From contig DASZGL010000033.1 in assembly GCA_035938875.1 (NCBI GenBank), forward strand, positions 1 to 64,000: a DNA stretch of 64,000 bases, written 5' to 3'. The position numbers and the translations under genes are program-made. The stretch is from DASZGL01 sp035938875. GTDB lineage: Bacteria > Chloroflexota > Dormibacteria > Aeolococcales > Aeolococcaceae. How positions within the stretch are numbered: position 1 is the stretch's first letter; each line of letters opens with the position of its first letter. Shown here piece by piece: positions 41,089 through 50,710 of this stretch. The notes under the pieces are model-generated. The model saw nothing but the letters and a program-made list of their open reading frames with translations. It made no database searches and was not told the origin of the DNA.

Positions 41089-43677
41089 ATGCCCAAGCGC
41101 CTGATCATCGTCGAGTCGCCGAGCAAGGCCCGTACCCTGGCCAAGTTCCTGGGTTCGGACTACACCATCAAGGCGTCGATGGGCCACGTCCGCGACCTGC
41201 CCAAGTCGCGGCTCGGGGTGGACCTCGAGGGCGGCTTCGCGCCCGAATACGAGGTCACCCGCGAGACCCAGATTCGCGACCTGCGCTCGGCTGCACGAGG
41301 CGCCGAGGGGGTCCTGCTCGCCTCTGACCCCGACCGGGAGGGCGAGGCGATCGCCTGGCACCTGGCCGAGGCGTTGAAGCTGAAGAACCCCGAGCGCGTC
41401 GTCTTCCACGAGATCACCCGCCCCGCGGTGGAGGCGGCGCTGGCGTCGCCCCGGGCGATCGATCGCGACCTCGTCTTCGCCCAGGAGGCGCGACGGGTGA
41501 TCGACCGTCTTGTCGGCTACCAGCTCAGCCCGCTGCTGTGGAAGAAGGTGCGCACCGGGCTGAGCGCCGGCCGGGTGCAGTCGGTCGCAGTGCGCCTGGT
41601 CGTCGATCGCGAGCGCGAGATCGAGGCGTTCGTGCCAGAGGAGTCCTGGACCGTCGAGGCCCTGCTCGAGACCGACGCCGGCGAGGCTTTCACGGCCCGG
41701 CTCTATTCGCGAATCGGTGATACCGGCGATGAGCAGGAGGCCTCCGCTGCCCCGGCGGATGCCGGCGACGGGGCGACGGCGGCGACCGAGCCCGCGGCGC
41801 GGCTCAAGCTGACCGAAGGTGTCCAGGCGCTCGAGGTGATGGCTTCGCTCGGCGTTGACGCCGAAGGCCGGCCGTCGGCACAGACGCCGCGATTCAGGGT
41901 CGCCTCGGTGGATGCCCGGGACACGTCGCGCTCAGCGCCGCTTCCTTACACCACGAGCACGCTGCAGCAGGACGCGAGCAGCCGGCTGCGACTCTCACCG
42001 AAGCGCACCATGTCGGTCGCCCAGCAGCTTTACGAGGGCGTCGACGTCGGCGCCGACGGGTCGGTGGGACTGATCACGTACATGCGCACCGACTCGACGC
42101 GCGTCAGCGATATTGCCCACGTGGCTGCCTCGGCGTTTGTCGCCGAGAATTACGGGAAGCCATACGTGCGCAGTGGAGCGCCGCGGCGCCGCGCGGCGAA
42201 GAGCCAGGGTCCGGTGCAGGATGCCCACGAGGCGATCCGCCCCACCGACGTCTCGCGGACGCCGGAGTCGCTGGAAACCCATCTGAACAAGGACCAGCTG
42301 CGGTTGTACGGACTCATCTGGCGGCGGTTCGTCGCCAGCGAGATGAGCCCGGCGCGGTTCCGCAACACCCGCGTCGACACCCACGCCGGCGACTACGTCT
42401 TCCGCGCGTCGGGATCGGTGCTCGTTTTCGACGGCTTCACCCGCGTTCTGCGCCGTGACGACGACCGCGAGGAGAAGACGCTGCCCCAGCTCACCGTCGA
42501 CCAGCTGCTGCGCTGTCAGCGCATCGACCGTGAGCAGCACTTCACCCAGCCACCGCCGCGCTATACCGAGGCGTCGCTGGTAAAGGAGCTGGAGGAACGC
42601 GGCATCGGCCGGCCGTCGACGTATGCGCCGACGATCGAGGTGATCCAGGAGCGCGGCTACGTCCGCCAGGAGGAGCGCCGGCTGCATCCCACCGAGCTCG
42701 GCAAGACGGTCGACGCCGTGCTGCGCCAGCACTTTCCCGACATCGTCGACGTCGCCTTCACCGCCGACCTGGAGAAGCGGCTCGATCGCATCGAGGAGGG
42801 AAAGCGCAAGTACGAACCCACCGTCCGCGACTGGTACGGCCCATTCGCTCGTACGTTGGAAAAGGCGGAGAGCACGATGGAGCGCGTCCTGGTGAGCACC
42901 GGGGAGACCTGCCCGGAGTGCGAGCAGGGCGAGCTGGTGATGCGGCAGAGCCGGTACGGGGAGTTCATCGGCTGCTCGCGCTATCCGGAGTGCAAGTACA
43001 TCAAGCGCGAGACGGCGGCGGCGCCGCAGGCGACCGGCGAGATGTGCCCGCAGTGCGGCCGCGAGCTGCTCATCCGACAGAGCAAACGAGGGCCGTTCGT
43101 GGGCTGCTCCGGGTACCCGGAGTGCACCTACGTGCGCGGCGATGCCTCGGCGCCGGCGGGCGCGACCACCGGGGCCACAGAGGCGGCGGCCGATGGAGCA
43201 GCCGAGCAGCTCGGCGCCTGTCCTCAGTGCGGCAAGCCACTGGCGAAGCGCACCAGCCGCCGCGGCCCATTCGTCGGCTGCACCGGCTATCCGGGGTGCC
43301 GCTACATCCAACCCAGCACAGCGAGCGATTCCAGCAGCAGGGCGGCGCCGCAGCCGGTGGGACGGGACTGTCCCGACTGCGGCAAGCCGCTGGTCCTGCG
43401 GCAGAGCCGGCGGGGGCCGTTCGTGGGCTGCTCCGGGTACCCGAAGTGCCGCCACGTCGAGCGCAGCGCAGAGGGCGTGAGCACAGGCCAGCCGACTGCA
43501 CCCGACGGCGCGGCTGCTGCTGAGGACCTCGGACAGTGCCCTGATTGCGGCAAGCCCCTGGTCCGCCGACGCGGAAAATACGGCTCGTTCGTCGGCTGCT
43601 CCGGGTACCCGGAGTGTCGCTACCGTCCGGAGAGGTCGACGGCCGCAGTCCAGCCCGTGGGCACGGCTTCATCGTGA
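41089..43677 (+). CDS. topA: DNA topoisomerase I with five zinc ribbons
   Basis: TopA relaxes negative supercoils by cutting one strand. The 862-residue protein has the Toprim block (LIIVESPSKARTLAKFLG, LLASDPDREGEAIAWHLAEA), the active tyrosine in LITYMRTDSTRVS, and GIGRPSTYAPTIEVIQERGYV. A variable, partly Ala/Glu-rich insert lies at about 210-270. The C-terminus has five CxxC...C zinc ribbons (42909-43627), each near GCSGYPEC. ATG 41089 is chosen because homology starts there; the frame is open to 41014. Confidence 0.95.
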   Translation: MPKRLIIVESPSKARTLAKFLGSDYTIKASMGHVRDLPKSRLGVDLEGGFAPEYEVTRETQIRDLRSAARGAEGVLLASDPDREGEAIAWHLAEALKLKNPERVVFHEITRPAVEAALASPRAIDRDLVFAQEARRVIDRLVGYQLSPLLWKKVRTGLSAGRVQSVAVRLVVDREREIEAFVPEESWTVEALLETDAGEAFTARLYSRIGDTGDEQEASAAPADAGDGATAATEPAARLKLTEGVQALEVMASLGVDAEGRPSAQTPRFRVASVDARDTSRSAPLPYTTSTLQQDASSRLRLSPKRTMSVAQQLYEGVDVGADGSVGLITYMRTDSTRVSDIAHVAASAFVAENYGKPYVRSGAPRRRAAKSQGPVQDAHEAIRPTDVSRTPESLETHLNKDQLRLYGLIWRRFVASEMSPARFRNTRVDTHAGDYVFRASGSVLVFDGFTRVLRRDDDREEKTLPQLTVDQLLRCQRIDREQHFTQPPPRYTEASLVKELEERGIGRPSTYAPTIEVIQERGYVRQEERRLHPTELGKTVDAVLRQHFPDIVDVAFTADLEKRLDRIEEGKRKYEPTVRDWYGPFARTLEKAESTMERVLVSTGETCPECEQGELVMRQSRYGEFIGCSRYPECKYIKRETAAAPQATGEMCPQCGRELLIRQSKRGPFVGCSGYPECTYVRGDASAPAGATTGATEAAADGAAEQLGACPQCGKPLAKRTSRRGPFVGCTGYPGCRYIQPSTASDSSSRAAPQPVGRDCPDCGKPLVLRQSRRGPFVGCSGYPKCRHVERSAEGVSTGQPTAPDGAAAAEDLGQCPDCGKPLVRRRGKYGSFVGCSGYPECRYRPERSTAAVQPVGTASS

Positions 43678-44270
43678 GCGGAAGGCGTCAGCAAGCGCAC
43701 GCCACCACCATCCTCGCCGTCAAGCGCGGCGCCCAGGTGGCCGTGGCCGGGGATGGCCAGGTGACCGTCGGGGACGTGGTCATGAAGCACAAGGCCGCCA
43801 AGGTGCGCCGGCTGTACCGCGACCAGATCGTGGTCGGCTTCGCCGGTGCGGTTGCTGATGCCTTCACCCTGTTCGACAAGTTCGAGCAGCAGCTGGAGCG
43901 GCATCAGGGCCACTTGCTGCGTGCGTCTGTCGGCCTCAGCAAGGAGTGGCGCACCGACAAGTACCTCCGCCACCTCGAGGCCATGCTGGTGGTCACCAAC
44001 GCCGAGCAACTCCTCCTTCTCAGCGGCGACGGCGAGATCATCGAGCCCGACGACGACATCGCCGCCATCGGCAGCGGTGGTCCCTACGCGCACGCCGCCG
44101 CCCGGGCCCTGGTGCTCAACACCGACCTACCCGTCGACGAGGTCGCCCGGCGAGCCCTGGAGATCGCCGCCAGCCTCTGCATCTACACCAACGACCAGAT
44201 CACCGTCGAGGTGATCTCCGCCGGCGCCGCGCCTGCACCCGCCGATGGCGGTACGGTGTCTCCGGCATGA
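43674..44270 (+). CDS. hslV: HslV (ClpQ) protease subunit
   Basis: HslV is the threonine protease ring of the HslUV complex. The 198-residue product has a short leader (SGRRQQAHA) before the catalytic TTILAVKRG, so the active Thr is at about residue 11 and the leader must be removed, as in Gram-positive ClpQ. Blocks GDGQVTVGDVVMKHKAAKVR, GFAGAVADAFTLFDKFE, and AIGSGGPYAHAAARAL follow. GTG 43674 overlaps the topA stop; hslU overlaps its own. Confidence 0.95.
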   Translation: MSGRRQQAHATTILAVKRGAQVAVAGDGQVTVGDVVMKHKAAKVRRLYRDQIVVGFAGAVADAFTLFDKFEQQLERHQGHLLRASVGLSKEWRTDKYLRHLEAMLVVTNAEQLLLLSGDGEIIEPDDDIAAIGSGGPYAHAAARALVLNTDLPVDEVARRALEIAASLCIYTNDQITVEVISAGAAPAPADGGTVSPA

Positions 44271-45940
44271 GCGAGGTCCTGCGCGCCGGCACCAGCCGCC
44301 CTCCGGTTCCTGGGGAGGCGGGTGCTGAGGCCGACCAGGAGGCCCACGCGGCCGGACAGGTCCGCCCGCCGCTGCTTCGAGGTGGCGCCGAACAGGCCGC
44401 ACTCCTGCCCCAATTGGACAACGGCGCCGGTGCTCCAGCCTCCGTCGCCACAACCTCGGACGATGGTTTCGCTGCGCCCGAGACGGAGACTCGAGGCGAG
44501 AGTCAGCCGCTGCCCGAGGAGCTGCGCCCCGCCGAGGTGGTCCGCCGGCTGGACGAGTTCATCGTCGGCCAGGCGCCTGCCAAGAGGGCGGTGGCCGTCG
44601 CCTTGCGCAATCGCCTGCGCCGCATGCGCCTCAGCGACGAGATGCGCGAGGAGGTCATCCCCAAGAACATCCTGATGATCGGCCCGACGGGCGTGGGCAA
44701 GACGGAGATCGCCCGGCGGCTTGCCAGGTTGACCCACTCTCCCTTCCTCAAGGTCGAGGCCACCAAGTTCACCGAGGTCGGTTACGTCGGTCGCGATGTC
44801 GAGGCGATCATCCGCGACCTGCTCGAGCAGACCATCACCGAGGTGCACAACGGGCGCATCGCCGAGGTGGAGGAGAAGGCGCGCGAGGTTGCCGAGGAGC
44901 GCATCCTCGATGCCCTGGTCGAGGGCGACCAGCGCCGCGGTAAACCCGCGATGAGCGCCGCGGCGCTGGCCACTGTTGACCACGACAGCGCCCCGCCCGC
45001 AGACGGTGCCGCTGGCGCTGCGGCAACGCCTGCATCCGCCGACGAGGAACCGCGACGCCGCAACCGCTTGCGCCGCCGCCTGGCGCGCCGGCTGCGTGAC
45101 CAGCAGCTCGAGGATCGTTACGTCGAGATCGAGGTCGAGGAGCCGTTCCAACCCGCCATCGAGGGATTCAGCGGTGCGGGGTTCGAGGAGATCGGAACGT
45201 CGCTGTCGGACTTCTTCTCGCAGCTGGCGCCGCCGCGGCGCAAGCTGAAACGACTCTGTGTCGCCGATGCCAGGACCGTCCTCATCGAGGAGGAGACCGA
45301 CAGGCTGATCGACATGGACCGTGTCTACGACGACTCCATCCGCCTCGTCGAGGAGAGCGGAATCGTCTTCATCGACGAGGTCGACAAGATCGCCGGTGTC
45401 GGCTCGGAGCACGGCCCTGACGTCAGCGGTCAGGGAGTGCAGCGCGATCTGCTCCCCATCCTCGAGGGCTCCACGGTGCACACGCGCTACGGCTCGGTGC
45501 GCACCGACCACGTCCTGTTCGTCGCCGCCGGCGCGTTCACCATGGCGCGCCCCAGCGACCTCATTCCCGAGTTCCAGGGACGTTTTCCCATCCGCGTGGA
45601 GCTGAGCCCGCTGAGCGAGAACGATCTCGAGCGAATCCTCGTCGAGCCGAGCAACGCGCTGACCAGGCAGTACGCCGCGCTGCTGGCCACCGAGGACGTG
45701 ACCCTGGAGTTCCCCGCCGAGGGTGTCCATGAGCTTGCTCACCAGGCCGCTTTGGTCAACGAGCAGGACGAGAACATCGGCGCGCGCCGCTTGTTCACCA
45801 TCCTCGAGAAGGTGCTCGAGGAGGTTTCTTTCCGCGCCGAAGACTTCGCTGGTCAGACGGTCGTCGTCGACCGCGAGCTGGTGCGCGCGCGGCTCACCGA
45901 CCTGGTGCGCAACGAGGACCTGCGCCGCTACGTCCTGTAG
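44267..45940 (+). CDS. hslU: HslU (ClpY) ATPase with N-terminal extension
   Basis: HslU unfolds substrates and feeds HslV. The 557-residue protein has Walker A GPTGVGKTEIARRLARL, EATKFTEVGYVGRDVEAII, Walker B VFIDEVDKIAG, and the C-terminal NEDLRRYVL that inserts into HslV. It is longer than E. coli HslU (443): about 80 residues precede the conserved ELRPAEVVRRLDEFIVGQ, and the I domain has an Ala/Arg-rich insert (about 225-275). Its ATG overlaps the hslV stop. Confidence 0.95.
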   Translation: MSEVLRAGTSRPPVPGEAGAEADQEAHAAGQVRPPLLRGGAEQAALLPQLDNGAGAPASVATTSDDGFAAPETETRGESQPLPEELRPAEVVRRLDEFIVGQAPAKRAVAVALRNRLRRMRLSDEMREEVIPKNILMIGPTGVGKTEIARRLARLTHSPFLKVEATKFTEVGYVGRDVEAIIRDLLEQTITEVHNGRIAEVEEKAREVAEERILDALVEGDQRRGKPAMSAAALATVDHDSAPPADGAAGAAATPASADEEPRRRNRLRRRLARRLRDQQLEDRYVEIEVEEPFQPAIEGFSGAGFEEIGTSLSDFFSQLAPPRRKLKRLCVADARTVLIEEETDRLIDMDRVYDDSIRLVEESGIVFIDEVDKIAGVGSEHGPDVSGQGVQRDLLPILEGSTVHTRYGSVRTDHVLFVAAGAFTMARPSDLIPEFQGRFPIRVELSPLSENDLERILVEPSNALTRQYAALLATEDVTLEFPAEGVHELAHQAALVNEQDENIGARRLFTILEKVLEEVSFRAEDFAGQTVVVDRELVRARLTDLVRNEDLRRYVL

Positions 45941-45991
45941 ACGGCGCCGCCGGGGCGTGTCGAGGCTGCGGGGTCGTCGCCGACCCCCTGG

Positions 45992-46110
45992 TACACTGGG
46001 ACGATCACACACCTCCGGCTGAAGCCGGTGACGGGTGTCCGGTGGGCCGGATGTCACCGAGCGCGCAAGCCGGGGGGAGGTTCAAACCCACACCTGGAGG
46101 TCACGGGACC
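45992..46110 (+). promoter_or_regulatory. rpsB promoter and structured 5' leader
   Basis: A -10-like TACACT (45992-45997) is followed by a ~105-base leader. CGGTGAC (46026-46032) pairs with GTCACCG (46053-46059), enclosing TCCGG/CCGGA (46038-46042/46047-46051). A competing hairpin CCGGC/GCCGG (46015-46019/46024-46028) shares bases with the outer stem, so the two folds exclude each other. This suits an autoregulatory leader for S2. Confidence 0.5.
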
Positions 46111-46980
<870 letters not shown>

Positions 46981-46982
46981 GC

Positions 46983-47624
46983 GTGGCAGAGATCACCGCC
47001 GCCCTGGTCAAGCAGCTCCGCGAGATGACAGGTGCCGGGATGATGGACTGCAAGCGCGCCCTCGAGGCCACCGGCGGCGACCTGGAAAAGGCCAAGGACT
47101 GGCTGCGTGAGAAGGGCATGGCCCGCGCGGCGAGCAAGGCAGGGCGCTCGGCCAACGAGGGCACCATCGAGGCGTACGTTCACGGCGGCGGCGCGGCTGG
47201 GGCGCGCCTCGGCGTCCTCGTCGAGGTCAACTGCGAGTCCGACTTCGTCGCCAAGACCGATGACTTCAAACAGCTGGCTCGGGAGCTCGCCCTCCAGGTG
47301 GCCGGCGCGGCGCCGCTGTACGTCCGCCGCGAGGATGTCCCCACCGAGGTGATCGAGCACGAACGCGCGGTCTTCCGCGCCCAGGCGGCGGGTAAGCCGG
47401 CAGACATCGTCGACAAGATCGTCGTCGGCAAGCTCGAGGCTTTCTATGCCGAGGCGTGCCTGCTCGACCAGCCCTGGGTACGCGACGAGAAGCACCGCAA
47501 GAAAGTCGGCGAGCTGATCACCGAGGCTGTGGCCAAGCTTGGCGAGAACATCACCGTCGCCCGTTTCGCGCGATTCCAGCTCGGCGAGACCTCGGGTAAC
47601 GGCGCCGGCGCGCCGGGATCCTGA
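46983..47624 (+). CDS. tsf: Elongation factor Ts
   Basis: EF-Ts recharges EF-Tu with GTP. The 213-residue product is the short form, with the UBA-like start VKQLREMTGAGMMDCKRALE, GMARAASKAGRSANEGTIEA, and EVNCESDFVAKTDDFKQLA, but only one core subdomain, as in Thermus-type EF-Ts. GTG 46983 follows rpsB by two bases. pyrH follows. Confidence 0.96.
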   Translation: MAEITAALVKQLREMTGAGMMDCKRALEATGGDLEKAKDWLREKGMARAASKAGRSANEGTIEAYVHGGGAAGARLGVLVEVNCESDFVAKTDDFKQLARELALQVAGAAPLYVRREDVPTEVIEHERAVFRAQAAGKPADIVDKIVVGKLEAFYAEACLLDQPWVRDEKHRKKVGELITEAVAKLGENITVARFARFQLGETSGNGAGAPGS

Positions 47625-47640
47625 GAGAGGGGCGACCCTG

Positions 47641-48447
47641 ATGGACGTCGCTGATCCGCCTCCGCTGACTGAGGTGAGCGCCACGGGGATTCCCCAGAAG
47701 ATCCACGCTCCACGCTACCGGCGGGTGGTGCTCAAGCTCAGCGGTGAGGCGCTGATGGGGCAGAGCACCTACGGCATCGACGGGGGCACGGTGCAGGTCA
47801 TCGCCGGTCAGGTGGAGCGTGTCGTCAGTCACCTGGGTGTCCAGGTCGCCATCGTCGTCGGCGGCGGCAACATCGTTCGTGGACTCGAGGCAAGCGCCCA
47901 GGGCGTCGACAGGGTGACCGGTGACTACATGGGCATGCTCGCCACGATGATCAACGCCCTGGCGCTGCGCGATGCCCTGGAGCGTCAAGGTCTGCAGTGC
48001 CGCGTGCAATCGGCCATCGAGATGCACCAGGTGGCCGAGCCCTTCATCCCCCGCCGTGCGGTGCGCCACCTCGAGAAAGGCCGCGTCGTCATCCTCGGTG
48101 CGGGAACCGGCAACCCATTCTTCACCACCGACACCACCGCGGCGCTCCGCGCCGCCGAGATCGGCGCTGAGGTGCTGCTCAAGGCGACCAAGGTCGACGG
48201 CATCTACACCGCCGACCCGCTACTCGACAGCACAGCTCAGCGGCTGCGTCACCTCTCCTATCTCGAGGTGCTCAACCGCGGGCTGCAGATCATGGACAGC
48301 ACCGCACTCACGCTGTGCATGGACAACCGCACGCCGATCATCGTCTTCGACCTGCTCACGGCGGGGACCATCGAGCGCGTCATCCTCGGCGAGGACATCG
48401 GTACCTTGGTCGACGGCGCCGACACCACGGCAGAACCGCGCCCGTGA
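47641..48447 (+). CDS. pyrH: Uridylate kinase
   Basis: PyrH phosphorylates UMP to UDP. The 268-residue protein has RVVLKLSGEALMGQSTYGID, VVGGGNIVRG, MGMLATMINALALRDALE, GTGNPFFTTDTTAALRA and ATKVDGIYTADP. An N-terminal extension of ~25 residues precedes the core. ATG 47641 follows GAGAGGGG. frr starts inside its stop (GTGA). Confidence 0.95.
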   Translation: MDVADPPPLTEVSATGIPQKIHAPRYRRVVLKLSGEALMGQSTYGIDGGTVQVIAGQVERVVSHLGVQVAIVVGGGNIVRGLEASAQGVDRVTGDYMGMLATMINALALRDALERQGLQCRVQSAIEMHQVAEPFIPRRAVRHLEKGRVVILGAGTGNPFFTTDTTAALRAAEIGAEVLLKATKVDGIYTADPLLDSTAQRLRHLSYLEVLNRGLQIMDSTALTLCMDNRTPIIVFDLLTAGTIERVILGEDIGTLVDGADTTAEPRP

Positions 48448-49001
48448 TCGACGACTGGCTGAAGGATGCGGAGACGCGCATGGCCAAGAGCATCGAGGCC
48501 CTGCACAAGGAGCTCGGCACCATCCGCACGGGAAGAGCGACGCCGGCGCTGGTGGAGCGCCTGCAGGTCGACTACTACGGGGCGCCGACGCCACTGCAGA
48601 GTCTCGCCAGCGTCTCGGCTCCCGAGGCTCGCCTGCTGGTCATCCAGCCGTACGACCGCAACGCCATCGCCGGCATCGAGAAGGCGCTGCAGCGTAGCGA
48701 CCTCGGCCTCAACCCCTCGAACGACGGGCAGCTGATCCGCATCCCCGTGCCGCCTCTCACCGAGGAGCGCCGCAAGGAGCTGGTCAAGCTGGTCAAGCGG
48801 CACGCTGAGGAGGCCCGGGTGGCCATCCGAAACATCCGCCGCGACGAGATCGAGCACATCCGCAAGGTGGAGAAGGACGGCGAGGCGGGCAGCGACGACG
48901 TGGAGCGCGGTGTGCAGCAGATCCAGAAGATCACCGACCGGTTCGTGGCCAAGGCCGAGGAGATCGCCCAGCACAAGGAGGAGGAGATCCTCGAGGTCTA
49001 G
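48444..49001 (+). CDS. frr: Ribosome recycling factor
   Basis: Frr, with EF-G, splits ribosomes after termination. The 185-residue protein is standard: RMAKSIEALHKELGTIRTGR, YGAPTPLQSLASVSAPEAR, NDGQLIRIPVPPLTEERRKE, and a C-terminal helix QQIQKITDRFVAKAEEI. GTG 48444 overlaps the pyrH stop. uppS follows after ~55 bases. Confidence 0.97.
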   Translation: MIDDWLKDAETRMAKSIEALHKELGTIRTGRATPALVERLQVDYYGAPTPLQSLASVSAPEARLLVIQPYDRNAIAGIEKALQRSDLGLNPSNDGQLIRIPVPPLTEERRKELVKLVKRHAEEARVAIRNIRRDEIEHIRKVEKDGEAGSDDVERGVQQIQKITDRFVAKAEEIAQHKEEEILEV

Positions 49002-49057
49002 GCCCGACCCGAGGTGACCCGAAACGCCATCCAGCCGCCACGCGTTCGATTGCTGTG

Positions 49058-49855
49058 ATGCAGCGACCGCCCAGGCCAGCCGCCGTGCCCCTGCCATCGC
49101 GGCCGGAGCTGCCCCGGCACATCGGCATCATCATGGACGGCAATGGCCGCTGGGCCAAACAGCGCCGGCTGCCGCGCATCGCCGGACATCGCGCCGGTGT
49201 TCGCGCGATCCGGCCGGTCACCGAGGAGTGCGATCGCCTCGGCGTCCACATCCTCACCCTCTACGCCTTCAGCACCGAGAACTGGTCGCGCCCGCGGGCA
49301 GAGGTCAGCGCGCTGATGAGGCTCTTCGAGGAGACGATCCAGGGCGAGATCGACGAGCTCCATGCCAACGGCGTCCAGTTGCGCATCCTCGGCCGTCGAG
49401 AGGATCTGAGCCCACGCCTGCGGGCGACGATCACGCGGGCGGAGCTGCTGACCGAGCACAACACCGCCTCCATCCTCAACGTCGCCATGAACTACGGGGG
49501 GCGCAGCGAGATCGTCGCTGCGGTGCGCGAGCTCGCCGAGGCGGGCACCGACATGCGCACGATCGACGAGGCGATGCTCACCCACGCCCTCTACACCGAG
49601 GGTCTGCCCGATCCCGACCTGATCATTCGCACCGCCGGCGAGATGCGCATCAGCAACTTCCTCCTCTGGCAGGCCGCCTACGCAGAGCTCTACGTCACCC
49701 AGACGTTGTGGCCCGAGTTCGGCGAGGAGGACCTTCGCGCGGCGCTGTCCGCATTCGCCGCGCGTGAACGAAAATTCGGCGCGGTGAGCGACAGTGACCT
49801 TGCCCACATCGAGCCCGCGCCGATGCCGGTGACGCCGATCCCCAGCACGGTGTGA
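49058..49855 (+). CDS. uppS: Undecaprenyl diphosphate synthase
   Basis: UppS adds isopentenyl units to make the C55 lipid carrier for cell-wall sugars. The 265-residue product has HIGIIMDGNGRWAKQRRLP with the catalytic Asp, GHRAGVRAI, LYAFSTENWSRP, and DLIIRTAGEMRISNFLLWQ with a late YVTQTLWPEF. ATG 49058 is taken; GTG 49055 is one codon earlier. cdsA overlaps its stop. Confidence 0.96.
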   Translation: MQRPPRPAAVPLPSRPELPRHIGIIMDGNGRWAKQRRLPRIAGHRAGVRAIRPVTEECDRLGVHILTLYAFSTENWSRPRAEVSALMRLFEETIQGEIDELHANGVQLRILGRREDLSPRLRATITRAELLTEHNTASILNVAMNYGGRSEIVAAVRELAEAGTDMRTIDEAMLTHALYTEGLPDPDLIIRTAGEMRISNFLLWQAAYAELYVTQTLWPEFGEEDLRAALSAFAARERKFGAVSDSDLAHIEPAPMPVTPIPSTV

Positions 49856-50664
49856 ATCTCGGAGTCAGGGTCGCCTCGGCGGCCGTGCTCCTCGCCGTCC
49901 TGCTCGGTGCGCTCTGGCTGGGTGGGGTGGCCTTCGACGTCGTCATCGGCGTGGCCATCGCCATCGGCCTTGCCGAGTTCGCCCAGCTGGCGAAACGGGC
50001 TGGGGCAGCGCCGCCGCCGGGGGTTCTGTTCCCTCTCGCCGGTTGGCTGCTCTACCGGTTTCTCCTGCCCGGCGACCTGCCCGCGCTCGAGTGGGGACTC
50101 GGCGTGGCCACGGTTTTCGGCCTGGTCGCCGGCACCGTCCTCGGTGGCGCCGGCGTGGTCCGCTGGGCGGTCGCCGTCGGCGGGGCGCTCTACCTGGGGC
50201 TGTGCGCCGGCTACTACCTGGCCCTGCTCCGCTGGCGCATGCCCGACCCCGATCACCAGGGGCTTCGCATCGTCCTCACCACCCTGGGCTCGGCGATGAT
50301 CGGCGACACCGCGGCACTCTTCGTGGGCAGCGCCGTGGGTCGGGCGCCGTTCTTCCCGGCGATCTCTCCACACAAGACCCTGGAGGGCGCGGCGGCGGGC
50401 TTCGCCGTCACCACCGCCGGCTTCGCCCTCGTCGCTCCGTCGCTTTTCGGGCTGCGCTGGTACCACGCCGTGCTCCTCGGCGCGCTCGTCGGCGTCGCCG
50501 CGCAGGCCGGCGATCTGGTGGAGTCGGCGCTCAAGCGCTCAGCGGGGGAGAAGGACTCGGGCCGGCTGATCCCCGGTCATGGGGGGCTGCTCGACCGCCT
50601 CGACAGCCTGGTCTTTCTCGGGCCGGTCGTATATTGCTATCTGCGACTCGTCTCCCTCGCTTGA
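49852..50664 (+). CDS. cdsA: Phosphatidate cytidylyltransferase
   Basis: CdsA makes CDP-diacylglycerol, the branch point of phospholipid synthesis. The 270-residue protein has about seven membrane helices and the family signature near the end (SALKRSAGEKDSGRLIPGHG, then LDRLDSLVF). Part of the N-terminus is shorter than usual. GTG 49852 overlaps the uppS stop (GTGA). Confidence 0.93.
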   Translation: MNLGVRVASAAVLLAVLLGALWLGGVAFDVVIGVAIAIGLAEFAQLAKRAGAAPPPGVLFPLAGWLLYRFLLPGDLPALEWGLGVATVFGLVAGTVLGGAGVVRWAVAVGGALYLGLCAGYYLALLRWRMPDPDHQGLRIVLTTLGSAMIGDTAALFVGSAVGRAPFFPAISPHKTLEGAAAGFAVTTAGFALVAPSLFGLRWYHAVLLGALVGVAAQAGDLVESALKRSAGEKDSGRLIPGHGGLLDRLDSLVFLGPVVYCYLRLVSLA

Positions 50665-50710
50665 CCCACAGGCCCTGACCGGGCCCCCCGTGCAGGAGCC
50701 CGCCTCAGCC

